From contig NC_051106.1 of NCBI RefSeq assembly GCF_901709675.1, positions 8,566,001 through 8,630,000 on the forward strand: a DNA stretch of 64,000 bases, in the 5' to 3' direction. Shown here piece by piece: positions 1 to 12,200 of the stretch (its first letter is position 1; every line of letters starts with the position of its first letter). The notes under the pieces were generated by a model, which had not been told where the DNA came from, searched no databases, and saw only the letters and a list, made by a program, of their open reading frames with translations. The position numbers were made by a program, and so were the translations under genes. The DNA is from Syngnathus acus (Eukaryota; Chordata; Actinopteri; Syngnathiformes; Syngnathidae).

Positions 1-75
1 AATATTCAAGCAAAGGCTAATAATTAAGGAGGTTGCAGGAAAGTGCAGGGAAGTCTCAACTGTGTGGACACGAAC

Positions 76-764
76 CAGAAATGGCATCAAAGCTCAGGAT
101 GTTGTTCATGAGGGCGGTGGAGAGGATGATCTCGTCATAGACGGGAACGCTGCCACCAACCAGCCCGGTGTTGCCTCCTTGCGTGTTCACCGCCAGATTT
201 CGGCTGTTACAGTAGCTATCACAGAGGGAGGACTTGCATTAATGTCTGATAACCACTGGACTCCATTTGTTTCCAACCTGAGAATTTGTGAGACTTCCTG
301 TGTTGTCTGAGGTCTCAGCAACACCTCACTGGAACCTGCAGGGGATGCACAGACATCACTGAGATGTGTTGAATATTTGCTGGTAATGCTTCAAAACTTG
401 TTAGATAGGAAGAAAAATATCAAACCGCAGAAGGAGGGATTACATTTAATTCACCTCTAGAAGACTTGAGCCAGTCCACATTATAAGACTCCAACAGGTC
501 GGGGTCAGTCACGGTTCGGCCAGGTAGAATCTTTCGGAAGAAGTCCAAGTCCTCCTGGGTCACGGTGGAAAACGGCAGTCTTTCTGGAACTGCCGCCAGC
601 GGGGACTTTTTGGTACCATCGCCCCTGTCGTGCACCGTCCTAACGTGGTGACGTAAGCGGTCTGGAGGTAGTAAAAGTCCACCTGAAGCTGTAGGCAAGT
701 CAAGGTTGGTCAGGGGCCGTGTGAGGGTCGTTAGCCGGAGTGTACCCCGAAGCAAGCAAGCCAT
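76..764 (-). CDS. d2hgdh: D-2-hydroxyglutarate dehydrogenase, mitochondrial (first three coding exons; gene runs off the left edge)
   Basis: Exons on the minus strand are 764-455, 335-278 and 215-76, joined in phase by GT-AG introns. The second intron is only 62 bp. The translated start has a basic, Ser/Thr/Leu-rich leader expected of a mitochondrial transit peptide. It is followed by family sequence [23 protein letters not shown] and, in exon 3, the FAD-binding signature [19 protein letters not shown]. The family oxidises D-2-hydroxyglutarate to 2-oxoglutarate with FAD and passes electrons to ETF in the mitochondrial matrix. About 170 residues of a protein of roughly 530 are present; the rest of the FAD domain and the catalytic C-terminal domain lie beyond base 1. 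The ATG sits just downstream of an acceptor-like cttcacag, so an upstream non-coding exon is likely. Identification is from sequence and strong. Confidence 0.93.
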
Positions 765-1320
765 TACTGTGAAGACAAGCCGGATAAGTTACAGATTGGC
801 AACCTGTCAATAAAAAAAAATATTACTCGTTGTTTTGGCTACCTTATCTCAAGCTAGCCAGCTAGCAACTTGTCACATTGTTTCTAAAGTAGCCAACTAA
901 ATATACATTTACAGGAAAACCTCGTCAAGTTAGCCGACTGACAACTCACACTCAACTACTTCAAAACAGCAGACATTTATCAGGTGCAAATTGCAAAAAT
1001 AACGGAGAATAATGTTATGTTTTGCAGATAGGGAGCGTGGTGCAAGTGTTGGTGACTGGCCAGACTGACCAATCACCGTTCGAGTTGAGCTAAAAAAGGC
1101 GTGGCTACGGGGTCACTTGCGGCCAATCGCAATGGATAAAAAAACATAAATATGTCCGCCATCTTGAACCGGGAGTATCCGACAGAAATACCGCGAGATG
1201 TGATGACATGATCACGAGACCACAACTCCTGCTGATACCGAAATGTAACAAACTGCAGCGATTCAGCTTCAATTTTAAGTTTATTTAAAAAGTAATTCAT
1301 TGACATCCAACTGTAACCAT
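765..1320. other. Intergenic: d2hgdh promoter side and ell 3' end
   Basis: Gap between the d2hgdh start and the probable ell poly(A) site. No convincing coding exon is seen. The d2hgdh core promoter and any 5' non-coding exon should lie at about 780-1070. No TATA box is evident. Confidence 0.5.
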
Positions 1321-1326
1321 TTTATT
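1321..1326 (-). terminator. Candidate poly(A) signal of ell
   Basis: The plus-strand tttatt reads AATAAA on the minus strand, 460 bp past the ell stop codon. It is the first canonical signal seen there, so it would give a 3'UTR of about 0.47 kb. Inferred from sequence only. Confidence 0.45.
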
Positions 1327-1785
1327 ATGACAGAGGCAATAAAGGTGAATAAAAATGGCATACACAAAATAGACTCATTGCCATGCGTTCTTTAAGACAG
1401 GTAGCGTGCAACATGTTTTTATCCTTAGAATTCTTTTCAATTCCAGCAATACATGGAGAAAAATCCCTGAATGCAGATTCAAACACGTTGAATAACACCA
1501 GATGACAGGCAGCCCCCCCCCACAAAAAAAATCCGGACGATAACAGTGCCTTCTCAGTATGAACAATAATGATAAAAAGACTCCCCCCCACTCCAGTATA
1601 GTGCCATCACTTCATGTGCTTCACTGCTTGCAATTGCCGCTGCGTACATCTTTGGCTGAAGCGACCATCACACTCCATCCAGTCGGTGCGCTTCCCGTCA
1701 CAGCCGACCAGAGACCATTGATGCAACGAGACCAGAGTTTCTGGAGCCCTGTAACCGTGACGTTCACTGGAGAAGTTTTTCCTCC

Positions 1786-4700
1786 TCACTTGGGGGCGGA
1801 ATACTGCTCCAGTTGCCGCTGATCAAACTTGGATATGAGCTTCTTGATGTGAGCCAGTTTGTTGTGGAGGTACTGACAGCGCAGGCGGTCCTGGCTGTAG
1901 CTGGGGTTGGACTGGTAAAAGGGGAAAACAAAACAAACTGTGATGTCACGCAGAAATGCAGACAGGTGTGTAAGAAAATTAAGCATGGCAACATTTTAAG
2001 AATGGCCAACCTTCTTTATTTGGCGATACTCCTGGACGATCTGGTTGTGAATAGTCTGTAAGAAATACATTTCTAAGGCCTCTGGCAATGATTTTTAAAG
2101 CCATTTAAAGTCAAAATTGTCACATATTCAATGGAATGACTCCTCCACGCCTCACCTTGTATTTGTGCGAGTCTTGGTGGAGCTGCTTTAGCTGCGTGTC
2201 CAGCACCATGAACTGGCGGGTGACGCCGTCGATGTGGGCGTGCAGATCTCGGTAGTCGCTGTACTCCTTGTTGAACTCTTCCTTGTAGCGCTGCCGCTGA
2301 GCGGGGCTGCTGATCTCCGTGTAAGTCCTGCGGGCACGAGCGCAACAATCAGAAACATTTCCGCCGTGTGGATAAAAATGGCAAGAAACAAATTGGAAGG
2401 CCCCGAAGGGTAAATATATATATATCTATTTTCAGCAACTATTTACTTTCGTCCACTCACGTTAAATAATCCGTGTTCTGCTCGGCTTCTTGAAGGCTGT
2501 CCGAGTCAAACGTCACATAGCCGGCTTCTGTCAACAAGGTTTTAAGGGTAAGAATTGCTCAAAATACGATCAAGTTGGACCCGGCATTAATTACTAAATA
2601 AATAAATAAAACCAATTAATGGCCCAGCGTAACTATGTATTGTAAAATGACCTACTGACCTGCATTGTCCACAGTAACTTGAGTGGTTGAACTGGTTTCT
2701 GTTTTCCTTTCTTTGCTGCCTCTGTTCCTCTCCTCCTTCTGAAGTCACAACAGTAGAACAATAAGTGGCAAATGCAATTTATGTAAGAATTGCATATGGA
2801 TGCTCAAAAGCTGTTTGTGGAATGTCAAAGCTAGTTCCCGATCTCACCTGCTCTCTGTGTTTGCTCTTCTTCCTTTTAACAGAGTTTCTGTCAACATCAG
2901 GCAGAGGGTCACTCTTCACCTGAGCTGTTTCCTGCCCGCAGGCCGCCGACAGAGAGTCCAAAAGCTTGCGGGGGTCCAGCGAGTGCTCGGAACGGACATC
3001 GTCGCCTGGCGTGGCAGCGGCTTTCCGCGTCAAGTGCGATATCCTGGTTTTCTTACTGACCAGAGGGTCGGTGTACTCCTCGACAGGGGCGGGTTTGGGC
3101 CGGTGTGCCGGCGACGAGTTGGGCGTGTCCCGCAGCGGGCTCACCTGCACCTCTGGGACGGTGAGGAGGTTCTGCTGAGGCTGGAACAGCTTCCTGCACA
3201 GAGACAGTATTTTCCATAGCGCTTACTGACATGAGCTGAGAGGTGAACCACTTCACACATGCAGCGGACTTTCGGGGCTACCTGACAAGGATCCGCTTGA
3301 GGAGCTGCTGGTCTCCCGACGTGTACCCGGGCCAGTCTTTGCGCAGCTCCTTGTACAAGCCGTCCTTGAGCACCCACGTGTTGTCTCGGCTATTACGTTG
3401 GCCCACCTGTACGCACACGATGCGCCATAAAAATAATGAGCAGTCTACACCAGGACTAGACAAAGTGTGGCTGACATTTGGGCCCCTCTGTTTTTTTTTT
3501 ATCTATCAGATCATGCGTTTGAAAAGCAAGACTACAGAAAAGCAACATAGTGTCCTTACATCATTGAGCACGGAGTCCAGCATCTTTTTATCAGTTAGCG
3601 TGAGTCCGTCTTTATGTAGTCTCAACATGAGCTCTGGCTTCTTGTAGGGCCTGAGGGCCAGCAAGTGCGTGGCCCTCTCCCTGATGGGCTGCTGCTGGAC
3701 GCTGCATCTCCCACTGGACGCGCCGCCAACTTTCCTGCCCTTGGATGGGGTGGCACCCGCTTTGACCGCGAGGGGCGATTTGGCCGTCTGGCGAGGTTTG
3801 GTCAGGCCGGCCAAAGCCGGGGCTGGGGCGCGCACCGTCACCTTCTTGCCTGTGTATGTGTCCAAACGCCTCGTCAGTGGACATGAAAAAGTCTGCACAC
3901 TTCTAACATCAGGATGTGTGATACAATTTGAAGTCAAACCAAGTCACCACAGACAGGAAGTAGCGGGACGGCATTTCATGATGTTGCAGAATGACAAAAG
4001 TCAGAAGTAGAAAAAAAAAACCACATGTGGGTTACGACATACACGAGCGGAAGATGCTCAGCCTAGTTTTGGGGAAATGACTCCACTTCCACCGATTAGA
4101 CAAAAGCATCACGTATGCGAGTGACGCAATCAGACACTGCGTGTTTCTGCTGCTACAAGGGTTAGAAAGTTCTGGGAATCTTCATTGTTGGAAACATTAC
4201 ACAGTAATGACAATTCAGCTTGGGAAGCCCTTTGAGACTCTTTTGGGCCATAGAATGTAGCCTCATGACAATATATAGCCTACCTTGCTTGAAGCGACCT
4301 CCCTGCTTGATGACGATGGCCCCCCGGCTGCGGTTCTCCTCCTCGGCCTGCGCCATGCTCTGCAGGGCTTTGTCGTACGAGTCGTCCGTGGCCCTCACAG
4401 TCATCTTCTTCTGGATCACTCCCAGACACGACAGCTCCTGCGTCGAGCTGCAACACACACGCCGCCGAACTTTGTCAGCATTTATGACATCAGGAGTGCT
4501 TGTCGGTTGGACAGACGGTTATCATTTCATCTCACCCGGAGTCGACTTGCTGGATGCAGTCGAAGCTGCCGTGTGGATTGTCACGGGCAACGTTGGCGAT
4601 GCCGAACACGAAGACCCTGGCGTCGGCGCCGTTCTTCGAGGAAGGAATTGTAATTTTCTACATCAAGGTCACAAATGTAGGGAGGATTAGAATCAGAAAG

Positions 4701-5399
4701 CAGTCATAATGCATTTTGTGTTTGTGATGAAATGATATTGGGCAAATCCTCTTACCCCTTGGTTTCCATTGAAACAGATAGTGGGAGGTGCGCTTGAAGC
4801 CTGAAGGAGAGGAGAACTCTGCATGAGCAACGTCCATGTGGAAATAGTGTCCATTGGTAAACAACCAAAATCACTGCAAGCGTATCGAATCCTCTTTTGT
4901 GTAGAAATGCACACCCCTGACTTGGAGAGCTAAGTATTTCTTTTTGGGTGGCACACACTGCTCAGTGTAAAAAGTTGAACAACCACTAAAGTACAAAAGC
5001 ATAAACATCTGTGTACAAATGTAGGGAGTAAAAGTAAAATGGCGAGCAAACATATTTACACTCAATTAAAGTACAGATGCCTGAAAAATAAACATCTTGA
5101 GGAGAGTAATGCAGTATTTGTACTTGGTTACTTGGCATCATCAGTCCCTCTCGACCGCCAGTCTACATGTTGGTTCCGCATTCTCTTATGTAACAGGGAA
5201 TTCCATTTCAATTTAATAGTTTATTTTATTTTAGGATTAGCACGATGGAGGCTAAAGGCGGCTAAATGAGTTAGCTTACCTTGTCGTGGTGGAACTTGCT
5301 AATGGCTGTCGCCGCGCTGTCAGTAAGTTTGAGGTGAAACACCGAGACGTTCGCCAACGAGCCACCGGTAAGCCCGTAGCAGTGGTTCTCCTCCAGCAT
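1786..5399 (-). CDS. ell: RNA polymerase II elongation factor ELL
   Basis: Twelve coding exons: 5399-5280, 4800-4756, 4657-4536, 4447-4284, 3849-3560, 3406-3282, 3193-2848, 2738-2660, 2527-2461, 2327-2156, 2055-2011, 1911-1786. They sum to 1,701 bp and encode 566 aa (human ELL is 621 aa). ELL suppresses transient pausing of Pol II and is part of the super and little elongation complexes in the nucleus. The N-terminal elongation domain (about residues 1-290) shows ATDDSYDKALQSMAQAEEE, LLALRPYKKPEL and KDWPGYTSGDQQLLKR. A low-complexity middle carries DPLVSKKTRISHLTRK. The C-terminal occludin/ELL domain (about 452-565) shows EYSDYRDLHA and RCQYLHNKLAHIKKLI. ELL rather than ELL2 or ELL3 is favoured because the next gene is ssbp4, as at human 19p13.11. 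The start chosen is the ATG at 5399, which gives the family N-terminus. The middle region is shorter than in mammals. Confidence 0.94.
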
Positions 5400-5579
5400 G
5401 GCCGTACGCAGCGAGGCCGACTGCCTACCTGGCTGGCCGGTTGCTGCTCCCGAGTTGGGGGGTTAGACAAACGGACATTGGCCGAGGCTGGGGAAAGAAG
5501 GATAGGGGGGATAAGCCCAAAAATACAGGCTGCCTGTGGTACCCTTCTTTCCTCGCGCTCTCTTCTGGAGTACGCCGTG

Positions 5580-5587
5580 TGACGTCA
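5580..5587. promoter_or_regulatory. Palindromic CRE (TGACGTCA) upstream of ell
   Basis: A perfect 8-bp CREB/ATF palindrome lies 181 bp upstream of the ell start codon, inside the presumed promoter. The motif match is seen directly; function is inferred. Confidence 0.45.
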
Positions 5588-5699
5588 ACACGCTGGGCAG
5601 TCTTCATTGGTTCACAGGCGTAAATAAACGGTGACGTAGTCAAGACGTAGGCTTTCACTTCCTGTCTGGCTCCTAAATTACGCATCGGGGAATTTCTTC

Positions 5700-7449
5700 A
5701 AAACATCCTGTGGCTACTGACATCAAATATATTTCTATGTTCGTGGTCAGAGGCTGACAATTCAGAGAGCAACCCATTAATCAATTTACAATAAAGACTG
5801 AATCAAATCAAAGGCAAATAAAATGGCATTATCTAGTAAATGAAGCCCAACTACTCTGGACAAGTCTAAACCAGAGCAGCATTGGATATTGAAGCCTCTG
5901 GGCTGTGAAACAAAGACAAGTTCAAACACATACTAGCAGAAACCGGCTGCTTGGAGTCATAACTTGCAGTCATTTCTCACCCACAGACTTGATGTTTTCA
6001 AGTATGTTGAGGCAAATAGCTTCATTCACACAAAGCGAATAGTTACAGACAATTAAGATTTTCAAAGATCTTACTCTGCTCTCCCCACACTCCAATGGAT
6101 TTCATTAAAACAAACCACTGCAAACAGTATCCTTTATAAACCACTAGAGGGAGCCAGCGTTCCACAAGTGGTACTCTGACTACACTAAACCACTGATACA
6201 TAAGATTTTATCATTAAAAACAAACGAAGAAAAACATATTGCTTTTGTGAGAGACCAAATTTACAGCTGATCTCAAAGTGGATATATAGGAGGACTAATA
6301 TAATATAAACGCCATTGATAGTAAGCAGCCGGTGTTCATGGCAAAAGGAGTGAAGTCGTTTTATTTATTTTTAATATGTATCTACAACAAGGGGGGGGGG
6401 GGGGGGGACACACGCAAAAATGACTGACAACTGAAAATAAAAACAAACCAAAATACACTTATCAAAGTAGCCTGTCCACCTTTGATAATTTTTTTGTGTC
6501 CATCTAAAGAAAATTTACAATATAAAGAAACATACAAATAAGACGGAACAGCTTTATTTTTTGTTTTCTTCTTTCTCTTTAACTACACGAGACACTTAGG
6601 ATGAGAAAACTACCCCAACATGAAACAAAGCAAAGCCCCCCGCTCTCCTGTGAACACAATGCCTCATCATATTCAATACTGCTAAAATAATAAAATAAAA
6701 TGAGGAACTGAACATAAACAGTCCTCAATTTCATCCCTCGCGCCCCTGTTCCTTTTCAAATGATACAGTATTTTACAACGGCACAATAAAAATACAGAAA
6801 TGTTCATTGCTGTGGACAGAAACAATAAAAAGAGCAAGGCTGCACTTTTGGACAAGCGTATTTGGAAAATTCCTCATTTAAAAAAATTCTTCATAGTTCA
6901 GAAGAAGGGATATGTATCAAGAAAAATGGCCTTCTCCTGTCCGATTCACAGTTGCAATTGTGCGTGACGTTTCAATTTCCGGACCTCCGTTCTGCACTTT
7001 TTTTTTTTTTTTTTTAAATAAACATTTGCCGAGTTTGCCCACACACATTCACGCACACACACAGTATGTTTCTGTGATTTGAAATATCAAAACATGTCAA
7101 TGATATCAAAAAAGCATTGTACAGTATTTACAAAGAAAAAGAAATAAAAAAAAAGAAAGATGGGAGAGTTCAACATTAATAAAAATCCGACAGCGGGTGG
7201 CAGGCCTGCAAAGCTGGAGGGGAGGGTTGTTCAAATTCTATTGTACTTTTTGTTGCCCAATTATGAGGAATAAAAATAAAACCGCCCGAATCTGGACCCC
7301 ATCTGGGGCAAAGTGACAGCTGACATCAAAATTCATCTGTAGCCGATTAGCTATCGGCAAAATAATTTTGTGTGGATGCCACTCCTATTTGGGCCGCATC
7401 CAGTGCAAAGTGGGGGGGGGGGGCATCAAAACTAGTTTGTCCTCAGGGG

Positions 7450-7487
<38 letters not shown>

Positions 7488-9275
7488 ACAGAAGACGCAG
7501 CAGTAAACCAAACCATCAGCAAACTGACAAAAATAAAAAGAACCCCAACACAGCCACATTGGTGGGGACCGCCCCGTCCCAACAAAAAAAAAAAAGCTTC
7601 AGTACCTTGGCGGACGGGTCTGGGTGACGGTCTGATGACATCACACAGATGAGGAGTCGAGGACACAGTGCTGCCTAGATCTGCATATTTACACCGTTGC
7701 TACGAGTGGTGCAGCTAGAAGAGAATGACACTTGTTAAAAAAACGATGCCACCTTTCACACAAAAATCCCGCTTAATCACAGCATCAAAAATCTGGGACT
7801 CAACGGCCCTTGCCTTTTAACACAGAACCCAGTTAAGTGCAGGCAGGAATTTACCGGAACTGTGTGTGGAAGAGTTCACGTAAAATCTACACGGCATCCT
7901 TCTTGTCCTTTTTAGAAAAATGATGGAGAAAAGACCTAACCTATGAAAAAAGTCAAACCCTGCAAAACACTCACATCAGAGCATAACACAACCTGACATT
8001 TTTCCGGTCATATATTTCACACAGAACCCAGAGAATGCAGGATATTTACAGGATAGAATATAGAGAATGCAATAAACTACTTTTGGAAAATGACAATTGG
8101 TTATGCCACAAAAAGCGTTACACTTGTACCACTTTCCGGGGTTTTGTATGAAATGAAAGGCAAAGGCTAATAATTGCCAGTTTTTCATTTACAGTTTTGA
8201 TACGATCATTTTGCGGGAACCTCTGCGTGAAAGAGGCTTTTACAGGCTCATACGTTAAAGAATAAGAAAAAAAAATAGTCCACAGTATATAAATAGAGCT
8301 GTGCATTACTATGCATGAGGCTGACAAAAGTTTGGTAAAATGAAAGAAATTTAAGTAAAAAAGTGGTGTATTAACAAAACTATTTAGGGTATAAAGATTA
8401 GGGGGAAAAAAGGCTGTGTAAACAAAAAATTCTGGTAAAAAAAAAAGCTTCAAAATAAAAGGTACGCTGAAAAACAGTAATTTCGAGATAAAAAGGATGG
8501 AAAAAATTGGGGCTAAGAAAAACAAATTAATTGGCTAGAAAAAAAAGTTGTGTAAAATAAATATATATTTTAAAAAGGCCAGTAATGCAGGGATACATTT
8601 TTACCCGCAGGGAGCAGCAAGATGACATCATATGTATGCACATGATTAGGCCTTCTCTCCCAAAGTGAATCAAAAAAATAGCATAGCAATATAATTAACA
8701 ATAATACAATAATAAAAATGATACAGCATGATACAATACATACACACAAAAGGAAAAAAAAAAACAGATCATCACAACACCTCTGTTAAAAATGTACAAA
8801 CAGAGGTTGGGAACAACACATTGTAAAATTATAATAACAATAATAATAATAATAGTAAGTCCGATTTTGGGTGAAGATTCCAAAGTGTCCTCGAGCATGT
8901 CACTCTCCTTTTTCTCTGTTTGTCCTCGTTCCCCCGTTCTCATTGTCTCAAGTCCGAGAAGAGGCTCTTCCTGTTGACCTGCTGTGGCTTCCTGCCCGGG
9001 CCGGCGGCCATTTTGCACGCTCTCAGAGGGCCCGCTTTTTTCACCAGAGTCCTGGTGGGCTCCAGGGTCGCTCCGGAGGAGGACGTGGATGCCAGCTGCG
9101 GTTCACCCGAGAGGAAGGTTGCAGTGCAGGAGGAAGAGGAGGGGGAGGCCCGACCCGAGAGTGAGGTAAGAATTGCAGGCGGGCGAGAAAAAAAAAGAAA
9201 AACAAGTGTAGGGGTCCAAAATAGGAAGGGAGAAAAAAAATAACCAAAATAATAAAAAAAAAAGGAAAAATAAAA
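5700..9275 (-). other. ell upstream DNA followed by the probable long 3'UTR of ssbp4
   Basis: AT-rich stretch with no coding exon. Because ssbp4 stops at 9276 on the minus strand, most of 6360-9275 is probably its 3'UTR; candidate minus-strand AATAAA signals lie near 6360-6372 and 6549. Landmarks are a run of 17 G at 6391-6407, a run of about 31 A at 7454-7484 and an ACTG/AC-rich patch near 7040. UTR extent is inferred; long 3'UTRs are usual for the SSBP family. Confidence 0.4.
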
Positions 9276-12200
9276 TCACACACTCATCGTCATGTTGGGA
9301 GAATACTGAAAAGAGAGAGAGGGAGGGGAAAGGGAGGAAGGAGGGCAAAAATGAGTGGATATGCAACATTTAAACACTAGGGGGCGCTCACACCCAGCAC
9401 TGAGATTTGCGAAATGGTAGTCGGGGCAGCGTCAAGGTGAGGCGTTTAGGGGTCTGTGGTGAGGCTGCCACTTACACTTTCACTTTGGAATGGGTTCAAA
9501 AAGTTGCCGCCCATTTCGCCGTCGTCTCTCGGCGTTCCGGGAGGGTTGTTCATGCCACCCATGTTGTTAGGAGAACTCTGGAGAAAGAGAAAAGGGTAGG
9601 AAACAGTTAGAAAGTTGACGTGATGATGGAGGCGTTAAGTCAAGTTGGTTAGGTCAGGTCGTTAAAACAAGGCTAAGATTTCAAGTGGAGGTGCTTCACC
9701 TTTGGCAAGCCGTCCATATCTCCAGACCCTGCGGGGGAACGGTGCACTTGAGTGATAAAGCACACTTGACTAGCGCACGACAAGAAGGAGGAGAGAAAAC
9801 GCACCTAGTGATCCGTTCATGTGGTGCGGCTCCATGGCTCCCATCGCGCCCATCGGCCCGTCCGGCCCTGGTCCCATTGGGAACTGGCGCAAATGGCAGA
9901 TAAACAGAAATTTGACGTCGATACTGCCAGAATCCCAGAAAACAGCATATTCAAACCAAAATGGCCGACAGCAGAACATGAACACAGGCGGCCAATCGGA
10001 CGGGTGTCAAATGGGCACTTACGTTGGGTCTGTTGCCTCCCGGTCCGATGGGATTCATCATGGTGTAGATGTTTTCACTAGAGTTGGTCGAATCTGAGCA
10101 AAGCAAACAAAAAAAGCTCAGTTGACCGATCGCATTGAGGTCCGCTTTGAACAAAACATGACCGACAGCAAGCGTGACGTGTGAGGAGACATGCGCGGTG
10201 AGGGGGGCGAGATGAATTTGGGGGGGGGGGGGTCTTAGGTACGTGACGCACCACCTGGGCTGGGCATGATGGGCGTTCCGGGTGGACCACCTCCACCGGG
10301 GGGGCCCTGTGAAGAGCCAAAACGAGCGATCAGTTGAAAATTCACAAAATGAAATCAATCCAACTCTTTTCACATATTTAAATGGATTATTTTATGCGTG
10401 GCGCTTCCATGTTGGCGTGACCTGTCAACTCACCACATAGTTCCCTGGAGATGAGGAGGAGTAGGCTATCTGCGGAGGGAAACCAGACCATCACATCTCG
10501 TGTCGCTAACAGTTGCTATCCGGCAAAGCTAATATTGGTCGTGCGGCGGCGACTCACCGAGTTGGCGTTAGGACCCGGCCATGGCCCTCGTCCTCCCGGA
10601 CCCCTGCGGTGACATAGTGGAACGTCAACAACATGATCACAACAATCCAAACCGGTACAGGAAGGACGATGAGCGTACATGTTCATTCCCGGCATGGGGC
10701 CGCCCAAGGAGTTGGGCGGGGGTCTCATGCCCCCGTAATTCTGCGAGACGCAAAAAGTCAAATTGAGGATTGGGTCACTTGTATCTCAAGGCACGGCGCG
10801 GACGTGTTAGCGGTACCTGTGGGCCCATGGCCATTCCTCGAGGAGGGTTCATCCGCATGGGACCGCCCATGTTGGGATGCCCTGAAACGAGAACCCAAAC
10901 AGCTCGCATTAATGGCTGGTCTCCTAAAGTCTAATTGAGACACACGACAGACTCGGCTGCGTCCTAATCCCATTAGTTGGAACCCTGTGGCCGTAATCTC
11001 CAGACAGAATCTCCACAGACCTCTGTTATCCCGGCCCATCGACTCACCGACTCACATTAAGACCACATGGGCCTAAAATGACTACAATATGGAAACAAAT
11101 GGATGCTGGGAGTGATTTTCTTTTCTTTTATAAGAACACAAACAGAAATGTAGAAATCCAAACATTATTTAGAAAATGGGATTTACATCCCGGTCTGTAT
11201 CCCAAAACTAAATCCAGTCTTTTAAACGGACTGTATTTCTAATATAGTGTATAAATATTTCTTTTCAACAAGAATCGCCAAACCTTGCGGTCGTGTCGGG
11301 TCCAAACTGTTTGGCAGTAGAGGCTGCGATCCTGGGATTCCACCTGGAGGCTGAACACGTGGAAAAAAAGCATGACTGACAGGTATGATCAGCTAAACAG
11401 TGATTAGGAAGCGGGGCGGGCTTTGTACCTGATTTGGCATTCGGAGAGTGGGGCGAGGTCCGCCTGGGTACCGCGGGGACATGAAAGGCTGCAAAAAGAC
11501 CCAAATTGTGAGATTGTGGGCTAAACATTCGCACCGAGGACACACAGATGAGGCGGATGACGTGTAAAGCCACACATCTCCCTGCTCTCGCCACGGTGGG
11601 GAAACCCCGACTCGGCCTGCGGTCACGCTGGTTACACGCAAACGCGTCGGGGCCAAGGACGATGTCGGCCTTTAGCGTGCAACGACTCAGGAAACCAGAC
11701 ACCGCGAGGACGACGATCCGGGTTCGGGCTGGAAGTTTACAAAGCTGGCTAACCCCAATTCGGATTTTTCTATTTAGGAGCAGGGTTGAAGTCAGGATGT
11801 GAGTGCATGCTTGGTGCCTTGGTTTATTCATAAGCTGCGAGAAAAAGCAAGCAGAGGAGTGGTGTGTGCGTGTGTCCATGTGTGTGTGTGTGCGTGCTAA
11901 GAGCAGCAGGGGGAGATAAGTGCACAACCCCCCACGAGCAGCTCCGGGGGAAGGGCGAGGAGCGAATAATTTATCCCACACAGGGACACCCGATGCTGGG
12001 CGATGACGAGGGCCACGGCCTGCCGACTCCTGGATGTTCTCTTAACGGTGATCACAGGTGTCGGGATTATGGTTCTAGTACCAGAACCAGATTAATAGGC
12101 CTGGAGGGTCAATGAGGAAGAAAGTGCGAGGAAGACTGATGGGGAGGGGGAGGGGGCTATTTTTGGGTGGGCTTTTTTTTTTTTTTGAAGTAATGGAAGG

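Noticed and set aside
11265-11981. 238-codon minus-strand frame
   Set aside because: Runs through two real ssbp4 exons in wrong frames and their introns; no family resemblance.
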